A stretch of 14,491 nt of DNA from JBBQFC01 sp038321615 (GTDB lineage Bacteria > Bacteroidota > Bacteroidia > Flavobacteriales_D > Cryomorphaceae), in assembly GCA_038321615.1 (NCBI GenBank), contig JBBQFC010000071.1, positions 1 to 14,491 on the forward strand. The letters run 5' to 3'. Below are positions 1 to 6,153 of this stretch, in pieces (within the stretch, counting starts at the first letter, position 1; each line of letters opens with the position of its first letter). The position numbers and the translations under genes were made by a program. The notes beneath the pieces are model-generated. The model was not told the DNA's origin, did not search any database, and was given only the letters and a program-made list of their open reading frames with translations.

Positions 1-12
1 AAGGATATCACC

Positions 13-45
13 AAAAAAAAATAGCTCGGGCAAAAGCCCAAGCTA
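13..45 (-). terminator. Leftward rho-independent terminator
   Basis: Arms tagctcgggc (22-31) and gcccaagcta (36-45) form a 10-bp stem with one mismatch or wobble around an AAAA loop. On the minus strand the stem is followed by nine consecutive U (plus-strand A run 13-21). No comparable T run follows on the plus strand, so it should stop transcription coming from the right. No confident leftward gene lies between it and 785, so its parent transcript is unknown. A leftward reading frame at 520-813 is the only candidate in the window. Confidence 0.6.
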
Positions 46-133
46 CACAGGATATACTCGAAAGTATTCCTTTGGAAGCATAAAGGTACGACATAAAAAA
101 TGTCGAAATAAATTTGGATATGTACACAGTACC

Positions 134-321
134 TGACTGAATGTTGACTTTCAAAATAGACCCCACAATCCCCGTTACGTCGAGTGATTAAAAGGCCGCC
201 GATCACAAGTGATATAGCAATCTGAAGTGGCCTTTTAATTGTATCGAGACGCGTGAAGAATCAAAATCGGGTCTCGATACAATTTTTGAATCCGCTCTGC
301 TCCTTCAAAAATCACTCGACT
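134..321. repeat. 188-bp structured repeat, copy 1
   Basis: First full copy of a tandem repeat whose period is exactly 188 bp; the next copy begins at 322. Inside it are three nested inverted repeats: outer arms gtcgagtgatt (179-189) and aatcactcgac (310-320); hairpin A, aaaaggcc (190-197) with ggcctttt (229-236); hairpin B, attgtatcgagac (238-250) with gtctcgatacaat (271-283). Two hairpins enclosed by an outer stem would fold as a three-way junction in RNA or single-stranded DNA. No ORF is shared between copies. It is noncoding and resembles a REP- or MITE-like family, though no known family is recognised. Confidence 0.85.
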
Positions 322-509
322 TGACTGAATGTTGACTTTCAAAATAGAACCTAGAATCCCCGTCACGTCGAGTGATTAAAAGGCCGACGATATGAAGTGA
401 AATAGCAATCGCAAATGGCCTTTTAATTGTATCGAGACGCGTGATAAATCAAAATTGGGTCTCGATACAATTTTTGAATCCGCTCTGCTCCTTCAAAAAT
501 CACCCGACC
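322..509. repeat. 188-bp structured repeat, copy 2
   Basis: Second full copy, same orientation, directly abutting copy 1. The nested architecture is kept: outer arms 367-377 and 498-508 (one base changed in the right arm), hairpin A arms 378-385 and 417-424, hairpin B arms 426-438 and 459-471. Most differences from copy 1 lie in the loops and in the linker, while the stem arms are nearly invariant. This suggests selection on, or recent spread of, the folded form. Confidence 0.85.
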
Positions 510-540
510 TGACCGAATGTTAATTTTCACAATAGAATCC
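510..540. repeat. Truncated third copy of 188-bp repeat
   Basis: The first ~31 bases of the unit (tgaccgaatgttaattttca and onward) recur immediately after copy 2. The similarity then stops abruptly near 540, marking the edge of the array. Confidence 0.7.
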
Positions 541-785
541 ATCACCGCGCTTGCGTCTCGCGAGCGTGGGCAAATACTCGATCAACGCTTTCGCCCGCCG
601 CATTATAGTGCGCGTTTCGCGTTTCCCTTTTTCATCCAAAAATCGAGCTGATCTCAATGCTACATTTAATTTACTGACCAATAAAAGCGCAACTCCCTCC
701 TTACCAGGCCCCCGATAAACACGCCGCGGTAGTAACTTTCCCAGCTCGCATCTTTCGTAAAGAAAAAATACCCATTTTCGAGGCC
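541..785. other. Gene-free leader before the MFS gene; doubtful leftward ORF
   Basis: No convincing gene is seen here. The minus strand holds an open frame of 97 codons (813 down to 520) that begins inside the MFS gene and ends in the truncated repeat. Its product is very basic, with Arg/Lys-rich runs such as RRAKALIEYLP and TLARRKRGDG, and I do not recognise it as a family. It could be a decayed 3' fragment of a former gene read toward the terminator at 13-45, or a chance frame. No clear TTG-N19-TAnnTTTG promoter for the MFS gene was found. Confidence 0.3.
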
Positions 786-2105
786 ATGGAAATTGCTGCC
801 AAGGCACACCCAACCATTCTCGTTAAAGACAATCCGCGCATCGTAAATGGTTGGGCGATGTACGACTGGGCAAACTCGGTGTACTCCCTCGTAATTACCT
901 CATCAATCTTTCCGATATTCTATGAAAATATTACCTCCGAACAGGTGAGTTTATTCGGGCGTGTGTACCGCAATACAGCCCTGTATTCCTACACGCTTTC
1001 GATCTCTTTTCTAGTCGTAGCGCTTATTTCTCCGCTGCTCTCGGGCATCGCTGACTTTACAGATAGCAAGAAGACCTTCATGAAATTCTTCTGCTATCTC
1101 GGAGCGATTTCATGCGTGGGTCTCTACTTTTTCAGCGCCGATCACCTGGTTCTCGGCCTAATTATGGTCTCCCTCGCAGGCATCGGTTTCTCGGGAAGCC
1201 AGGTTTTCTATAATGCATTCCTTCCGGAAATAGCAAGTAAACCCGAGCAAGATCGTGTGAGCGCCAAGGGATTTTCCTTGGGATATATCGGGAGTATTTT
1301 ATTACTTATTGTAAATCTGGCCATGATCATGTACCCCGAAATGTTTGGCTTGGAAAACAACAGTACACCTGCTCGCATCTCCTTTGTAATGGTGGGTATC
1401 TGGTGGATCGGCTTTGCCCAATTCTCCTTCAATCGCCTTCCGCCGGCAGGCAAAATAATAGGTGTGCGAAAGGATGTAATCTACAGCGGCTACCGCGAAT
1501 TGGCGAAGGTCTGGGCTCAACTTCGCAGTACTATTCGCTTGCGCCGCTACCTTATGGCCTTCTTCGTGTTCAACATGGGAGTGCAAACGGTGATGTATCT
1601 GGCGATTAGCTTCGCCAAAAAAGAAATTGTCGATATGCCCGATAGCGGCTTAATTATCAGCATTTTGATCATTCAGCTCATCGCTGTAATTGGAGCTTAT
1701 GCGTTCTCCTGGCTCAGTGCTCGCTGGGGCAATATTCGCGCCTTGACACTGGCAGTGGTCATTTGGATTGGCGTCTGCTACATGGCTTATCTCATTCACT
1801 CGCCTGGCGAGTTTTACGCGCTGGCAGCAATTGTGGGAGGTGTCATGGGCGGCATACAGGCACTAAGCCGCAGCACTTACAGCAAGCTCCTTCCTGAAAC
1901 GGTCGATCACGCGTCGTACTTCAGTTTCTATGATGTTTGCGATAAGCTTGGCATCGTTTTCGGCACGTTGAGCTTCGGTTTGATCTATGAATTTACGGGT
2001 GATTTGCGGATGTCGGCGTTGGCGATCGGTGTTTATTTCGTGGTTGGTTTATTCTTGCTTTGGCGCATGCCGAAAACCGAACATCTCGCGGCGGTGTCAG
2101 AATGA
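786..2105 (+). CDS. UMF1-family MFS transporter
   Basis: A 439-residue polytopic inner-membrane protein of the major facilitator superfamily, UMF1 branch (Atg22-like permeases). The diagnostic N-terminal signature NGWAMYDWANSVYSLVI (residues ~21-37) opens the first helix. About 12 hydrophobic segments follow, with a conserved ADFTDSKK cytoplasmic loop near residue 95 and the late GGIQALSRSTYSKLLPE motif typical of this group. Length is normal for the family. Substrate is unknown; fungal Atg22 exports vacuolar amino acids, but bacterial members are mostly uncharacterised. The ATG at 786 leaves a 20-residue soluble leader before the signature, as in relatives. No Shine-Dalgarno is visible. lhgO follows after 41 bases on the same strand, so co-transcription is plausible; a functional link between the two is not established. 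Confidence 0.88.
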   Translation: MEIAAKAHPTILVKDNPRIVNGWAMYDWANSVYSLVITSSIFPIFYENITSEQVSLFGRVYRNTALYSYTLSISFLVVALISPLLSGIADFTDSKKTFMKFFCYLGAISCVGLYFFSADHLVLGLIMVSLAGIGFSGSQVFYNAFLPEIASKPEQDRVSAKGFSLGYIGSILLLIVNLAMIMYPEMFGLENNSTPARISFVMVGIWWIGFAQFSFNRLPPAGKIIGVRKDVIYSGYRELAKVWAQLRSTIRLRRYLMAFFVFNMGVQTVMYLAISFAKKEIVDMPDSGLIISILIIQLIAVIGAYAFSWLSARWGNIRALTLAVVIWIGVCYMAYLIHSPGEFYALAAIVGGVMGGIQALSRSTYSKLLPETVDHASYFSFYDVCDKLGIVFGTLSFGLIYEFTGDLRMSALAIGVYFVVGLFLLWRMPKTEHLAAVSE

Positions 2106-2146
2106 TCTGATTAAGGCTTACTTTTGGATCTTTAAAAAGCACGGCT

Positions 2147-3385
2147 TTGAAGAATTGGTTTGATGTGGCCGTAATAGGCGGAGGGATAGTTGGGGCAGCT
2201 ACTTTTTACAAGTTACAATCGCGGTTTCCCGATCTAAAACTCCTTTTAATAGAGAAGGAAGCAAGCTTTGCCGCCCACCAAACGGGCAATAACAGCGGCG
2301 TACTTCACTCCGGATTGTACTATACCCCAGGTTCTCTAAAGGCCAAAAATTGCGTGTCGGGTCGGAAAGAATTGGTAGCTTTCGCCGAAGCGCATGGCAT
2401 TCCGCACGAGGTTTGCGGCAAGATAGTTGTGGCGGTCGATGAGAGCGAATTGCCTATGCTTGAGAAAATATTCCAAACCGGGCTGGAGAACGGAATTGAA
2501 GGTATTGAGCGAATAGACGCAGCTGGGATAAAGGAGCGCGAACCCTTCTGCGAGGGCATTGCCGGTATTTGGGTACCCGTTACCGGAATAATTGATTACC
2601 GGGCAGCTACGGCCAAAATGGTGGAACTAGCTTTGGCTATCAACCCCGAAAGCCAAGTGGTATTGGGACAAGAAGTATTGGCCATTGAGCCCGACATTGA
2701 CGGTGAGGTGAAAACGATTATCACCAGTGCCGGCCGCTACACCAGCCGTTTCCGAATATTCTGCGCCGGCCTCCAAGCCGACCGCATGGCACGCAAAGAC
2801 CAGGTACGCTTGCGCGAGCAAGTGGTGGGTTTCCGCGGCGATTATTACGAATTAACGCCTCAGGCTCACCACAAAGTCAAGAATTTAATTTACCCCGTTC
2901 CCAATCCCGATTTCCCTTTTCTCGGCGTGCACTTTACCCGCATGACCAACGGCGAGATCGAGTGTGGGCCAAACGCCGTTTTTACCTTCAAGCGCGAGGG
3001 CTACGGTCGGACTGATTTCAACCTGCGCGATACCTGGGATGCGCTCACCTATGGCGGCACGTGGAAGCTATTCTTCCGAAATATGAGTTTCGGCATCAAT
3101 GAATACCGCCGGGCGTTTTCGAAAAAGCGATTCTTAAAAACCCTGCAGCGCCTCGTGCCTTCCTTGACCATGGACGATATTAAGCCCGGTCGGTCGGGCG
3201 TGCGCGCCCTTTTGCTTGGAGCCGATGGCGATACCCGCGACGATTTCCGGATCGAGAGCGGCAACCAAAGCATCCATGTGCTCAATGCGCCTTCACCGGC
3301 TGCCACAGCAGCGTTAGCAATTGGCAATCAAGTGGCGGAGTTGGCAGAAAAAGAATTTAAATTGCTCCGGTTTCAGTCGGCCTGA
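2147..3385 (+). CDS. lhgO: L-2-hydroxyglutarate oxidase (FAD-dependent)
   Basis: A 412-residue DAO-superfamily flavoprotein that oxidises L-2-hydroxyglutarate to 2-oxoglutarate; characterised LhgO is membrane-associated and passes electrons to the quinone pool. Seen here: the FAD-binding beta-alpha-beta fold DVAVIGGGIVGAATFYKL (GxGxxG at residues 11-16) with the ribose-binding acid in LLLIEKE (~E37); the NNSGVLHSGLYYTPGSLKA block (~48-66); GIIDYRAA; and the C-terminal SGVRALLLGADGD and NAPSPAATAALAIG segments that close the FAD site. Length is typical. The start must be TTG at 2147: the frame has a stop at 2108-2110 and no ATG or GTG in between, and the FAD motif begins only five codons later. 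The 3' end overlaps the convergent hypothetical gene by 13 bases. Confidence 0.9.
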   Translation: MKNWFDVAVIGGGIVGAATFYKLQSRFPDLKLLLIEKEASFAAHQTGNNSGVLHSGLYYTPGSLKAKNCVSGRKELVAFAEAHGIPHEVCGKIVVAVDESELPMLEKIFQTGLENGIEGIERIDAAGIKEREPFCEGIAGIWVPVTGIIDYRAATAKMVELALAINPESQVVLGQEVLAIEPDIDGEVKTIITSAGRYTSRFRIFCAGLQADRMARKDQVRLREQVVGFRGDYYELTPQAHHKVKNLIYPVPNPDFPFLGVHFTRMTNGEIECGPNAVFTFKREGYGRTDFNLRDTWDALTYGGTWKLFFRNMSFGINEYRRAFSKKRFLKTLQRLVPSLTMDDIKPGRSGVRALLLGADGDTRDDFRIESGNQSIHVLNAPSPAATAALAIGNQVAELAEKEFKLLRFQSA

Positions 3386-3921
3386 ACGATCTTGAACTTC
3401 TCGGTAATGGGTTTCCAATCCCATATAAAGCATTCGAGCGCTTCTTTGAGCCGCTGAATGAAAATAGGATTTGGCGCATGCAGACCTCGAAAATATTCGT
3501 CTTGATACGCATTGAGCTCATAGCGGCAAAAAATAGCTTTTGCCATCGCATTGAGGGTGTTTTTGCTCGGATGATTTTTCTGAGCCATAAACTTCCGCGT
3601 TTCGCCCACCATTTTGGCTAAATCCATTTTATCCATTTCGTACAGCGCAGAAAACTTCTCGAGTACGTGCTCAATGATGCGCTGGTCCTGGTCGCCATCG
3701 AAATAAATCGGAATCGATTGAAGGTTGCCGGCGAGCACTATCATGGTGAAAGGGCCGCTCTGTTCCTCCGAGATTTTTGGCTTGGTAATAAATTCGGGAG
3801 AATCTTTAATAAGGCCCACCACACTTTCGAAACCTTCGTCGATGGTTGTTTGGATCGCGTTAACGAACACGTTTGCAACTTTTTCTTCGGTAAGTCTTTT
3901 CTTTCCGAAAAGTGTGAGCAT
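3373..3921 (-). CDS. Conserved hypothetical protein
   Basis: Encodes 182 residues with no signal peptide and no membrane helix, so it is probably cytosolic. The N-terminus MLTLFGKKRLTEEKVANVFV is basic and amphipathic. The middle (residues ~50-80) looks like mixed beta strands (FTMIVLAGNLQSIPIYF), followed by helices rich in charged residues and an aromatic C-terminus (FIWDWKPITEKFKI). No catalytic motif or named domain is recognised. I believe similar proteins occur in other Bacteroidota, but this is from memory. The ATG at 3921 is the first in frame. A TAACTTTG box on the minus strand (4013-4006) matches the -7 consensus, though no -33 partner was found. It is a single-gene leftward unit converging on lhgO with no terminator between them. 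Confidence 0.75.
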   Translation of the reverse strand: MLTLFGKKRLTEEKVANVFVNAIQTTIDEGFESVVGLIKDSPEFITKPKISEEQSGPFTMIVLAGNLQSIPIYFDGDQDQRIIEHVLEKFSALYEMDKMDLAKMVGETRKFMAQKNHPSKNTLNAMAKAIFCRYELNAYQDEYFRGLHAPNPIFIQRLKEALECFIWDWKPITEKFKIVQAD

Positions 3922-4065
3922 AAGCGGAAGTCCCTTTTTAAGTGATTAGTCAAAAATAAGGGGATAGATAGGCAAGGACAGGTGGGTAGGGCGTTTCCTT
4001 ATCAACAAAGTTATTCACCTATTTGTCGTCCTTTTTGGCATCTCCGTCTGCACAGGGAGATTGCG

Positions 4066-4432
4066 CTCACCAACCTTTTTTTCTGTGTTTCTCTGTGCCC
4101 TTCTCTATGTGCTCAGTGTAAAGAAAGGAGTCACTGAGTTTCTCAGAGAGAATATTCTCACTGACTTTTTCTCTGTGTTTCTCTGTGCCTTTCTCTGTGT
4201 GCTCTGGGTAAAGAAAGGAGTCACAGCGTTCACAAAGGTTTCACAGAGTTTCACAGAGAGACCATTCTCTCCGACCTTTTTCTTTGTGGTTCTCTGTGCT
4301 TTTCTCTGTGCGCTCAGCGCAAAGAAAGGAGTCACAGCGTTCACCAAGGCTTCGCAGAGTTTCACAGAGAGGCCATTCTCACCGACCTTTTTCTTTGTGC
4401 CTTTCTCTGTGTTCTCCATGTAAAGAAAGATT
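4066..4432. repeat. Degenerate ~91-111-bp tandem repeat (CTCTGTG/CACAGAG rich)
   Basis: Four imperfect units begin at 4066, 4157, 4267 and 4378, each opening with a ctcac/ctctc-cgaccttttt block. Each carries pyrimidine-rich ttctctgtg runs, then gtaaagaaaggagtcac, then purine-rich cacagag runs. Spacings are 91, 110 and 111 bp; the first unit lacks about 20 bp present in the others. Because ctctgtg and cacagag are complementary, each unit can fold on itself. Long open frames on both strands here are by-products of the low-complexity sequence. No gene is supported. Confidence 0.85.
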
Positions 4433-4436
4433 TCAC

Positions 4437-4502
4437 GAAGCTTGCTTGAAGCGCTCTGGAAGCTTGCTTGAAGCGCTCTGGAAGCTTGCTTAAAGCCTTC
4501 TG
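4437..4502. repeat. 22-bp direct repeat, three copies
   Basis: The unit gaagcttgcttgaagcgctc+tg occurs at 4437-4458 and 4459-4480 without change, and at 4481-4502 with a few substitutions. The period is exactly 22 bp. It directly follows the larger tandem repeat. A period of two helical turns places each copy on the same DNA face, but no protein-binding role is shown. Confidence 0.85.
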
Positions 4503-4590
4503 AGAATAGACCTGTTTCTCCACATCGCTTACCACATTTTAACATGCCCAACCAAACATCCCGCCCGGAATCACGGTTTATTTACAGATC

Positions 4591-4605
4591 GTTTACAGTG
4601 CAAAC
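4591..4605. promoter_or_regulatory. Candidate MarR operator
   Basis: The 15-mer GTTTACAGTGCAAAC is a near-palindrome with arms GTTTnCA and TGnAAAC around a central G; six of seven arm positions are complementary. It ends 23 bases before the MarR ATG, and a TTTACAG copy also occurs just upstream (4581-4587). MarR repressors usually bind such palindromes in the promoter of their own operon, so autoregulation is inferred. No clear TAnnTTTG box could be assigned, so the transcription start is unknown. Confidence 0.4.
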
Positions 4606-4628
4606 TATTTCAATGCAAACCAAATCGG

Positions 4629-5102
4629 ATGAATCACAACGACCAACCCCTGGGAAAAGTCTTTACTGAATTGGCGAAAGCCTACGCCGGAAGCTTCGTG
4701 GATCGACTGCGGCACCTGCCCATCAATCGCTATTTCTATGCCCTGGTAGTAGTCGATCAGCACAGCGGCAACCTTAGCCAAACTGATCTCGCAAGCGAGC
4801 TTTACGTCGATAAAGCCAGCCTGGTGCGCATGCTCGACTACCTCGAAGCAGAAGATTGCATTGTTCGCAAACCAAATCCACGCGACCGCCGAGCCCATAT
4901 TCTGGAGCTCACCCCCAAAGCCCTGGCCATGATACCCGAGATCGCCGATGCAATCCAATCGACCAATGCTGGCGTGGCGAAGCAAGCCCAGACGCTCGGT
5001 ATTCCCGACTTTGAGAAAGTCATTACCGCACTTATGCGCGACTTTCAGTCCAAATCTTCATCCGATTATACCATTCAATTCGTACCCAGGAATGACGCAT
5101 AA
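4629..5102 (+). CDS. MarR-family transcriptional regulator
   Basis: A 157-residue winged-helix regulator. The helix-turn-helix lies at residues ~48-74 (NLSQTDLASELYVDKASLVR), followed by the MarR wing with its NPRDRRAHILELT signature (~83-95). Flanking N- and C-terminal helices would make the dimer interface. Length is normal for MarR proteins. It is the first gene of the efflux operon and overlaps the adaptor gene by 11 bases, so it most likely represses its own operon and is released by a pump substrate or related compound; the ligand is unknown. The ATG at 4629 is the start that gives a standard MarR N-terminus; a closer Shine-Dalgarno is not visible. Confidence 0.9.
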   Translation: MNHNDQPLGKVFTELAKAYAGSFVDRLRHLPINRYFYALVVVDQHSGNLSQTDLASELYVDKASLVRMLDYLEAEDCIVRKPNPRDRRAHILELTPKALAMIPEIADAIQSTNAGVAKQAQTLGIPDFEKVITALMRDFQSKSSSDYTIQFVPRNDA

Positions 5103-6153
5103 ATCTGAGTACATCATCTACTTCCTGGCCGTCCTCACCATCGGCTGTAGCCAATCCAAAGCCGGAGAAGAGCAAAAAGGCGGGGCATCCGCTTTTACCG
5201 CCGACTATGTAGTGCTCGAAACCGACACTTTGGCTCGCGAAATACGGGTTACAGGTACCCTTTTGCCCAGCGAATCGGCTATGGTCAGCGCCCAAACTTC
5301 GGGGCATATTCTGGAAATTCATTTCGACGAAGGCCAGCGTGTTCAACAGGGCCAACTCCTGGTATCGCTCGATGCCCGCCAACTCCAAGCCCAACGCATG
5401 AAAATTCAGGCGCAGCTAGAAACCGCACAGAAAGACGCCGAACGAAAGCGCGAACTCTCCACCATTAAAGGGGTGAGCCAGGCTGTGCTCGACGAAGCCG
5501 AATTGGCTATAGCCAATGTAGAAGCCGACAAAAAAGAACTCGATGTAATGATCGACTATGCATCAATCCGCGCGCCATTCAGCGGACAAATAGGCTTGCG
5601 CAATGTGAGCCGAGGAGCTTACCTCGCAGCGGGAACGCCCGTGGCCCGATTGGTAAAAGTCGATCTCCTAAAATTAGAATTCAGCGTACCCGAGCGCTAC
5701 GCCGCCAACGTACGGCCGGGTCTTCCCGTCACCTTCACCATTGCGGGAAGCGATACCATCTTTCGTGGCAAAGTATATGCCGTAGAGCCCGCCATCAGCG
5801 AATCATCGCGCTCCCTTTTGGTTCGCGCCGAAGTGCCAAATTCGAAAAATCTCATTACCGCCGGCCAATTTGCAGATATCACACTCAAATTTGATAAAAT
5901 TCCAGATGCTATTCTGCTTCCCACCGAAGCCATTATTCCTAAGCTTAACGCCCAGGTGGTATTCGTGATACAGAACGGAATAGTCGCCGAAAAACAAGTT
6001 GAAACCGGCATACGGCTCTCCCGAATGATACAGGTAGAAAGCGGATTGAGCGCCGGGGATACCGTACTGGTTACAGGCTTGCTTCAAGCCAAAGAAGGGC
6101 TTCCCTTTAAAGCAGGTAAGCTGGTAGAAATCGAGAAAACCGAAGCGCAGTGA
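5092..6153 (+). CDS. RND efflux periplasmic adaptor (membrane fusion lipoprotein)
   Basis: HlyD/AcrA-like adaptor of 353 residues that bridges the RND pump and the outer-membrane channel. The start at 5092 inside the MarR 3' end gives a lipoprotein signal: a hydrophobic stretch then LTIGC, with lipidation expected on Cys19. The first lipoyl half is at residues ~71-93 (GHILEIHFDEGQRVQQGQLL), a short coiled-coil hairpin at ~96-152, the second lipoyl half at ~159-188 (IRAPFSGQIGLRNVSRGAYL), then the beta-barrel and membrane-proximal domains. A longer open frame upstream is only read-through of the MarR region. An AGGA sits three bases before the ATG, too close to be a good ribosome site, so translation is probably coupled to the MarR gene. 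Confidence 0.9.
   Translation: MTHKSEYIIYFLAVLTIGCSQSKAGEEQKGGASAFTADYVVLETDTLAREIRVTGTLLPSESAMVSAQTSGHILEIHFDEGQRVQQGQLLVSLDARQLQAQRMKIQAQLETAQKDAERKRELSTIKGVSQAVLDEAELAIANVEADKKELDVMIDYASIRAPFSGQIGLRNVSRGAYLAAGTPVARLVKVDLLKLEFSVPERYAANVRPGLPVTFTIAGSDTIFRGKVYAVEPAISESSRSLLVRAEVPNSKNLITAGQFADITLKFDKIPDAILLPTEAIIPKLNAQVVFVIQNGIVAEKQVETGIRLSRMIQVESGLSAGDTVLVTGLLQAKEGLPFKAGKLVEIEKTEAQ

Noticed and set aside
134..540. CRISPR array
   Set aside because: The repeat unit is 188 bp with no short repeat-spacer alternation, and no cas genes are nearby.
520..813. Leftward 97-codon open frame as a gene
   Set aside because: It starts inside the well-supported MFS gene, ends in a repeat, has no recognisable family and an extreme basic composition. 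Kept only as a possible gene remnant in the findings.
4061..4551. Open frames of 120 and 148 codons on both strands
   Set aside because: Both consist of the tandem CTCTGTG/CACAGAG repeat translated; the predicted proteins are internally repetitive and have no plausible start region.
4948..5091. Longer N-terminus for the efflux adaptor
   Set aside because: Those codons lie in another frame of the MarR gene and place a lipoprotein signal in the middle of the protein; the ATG at 5092 gives a proper lipobox.
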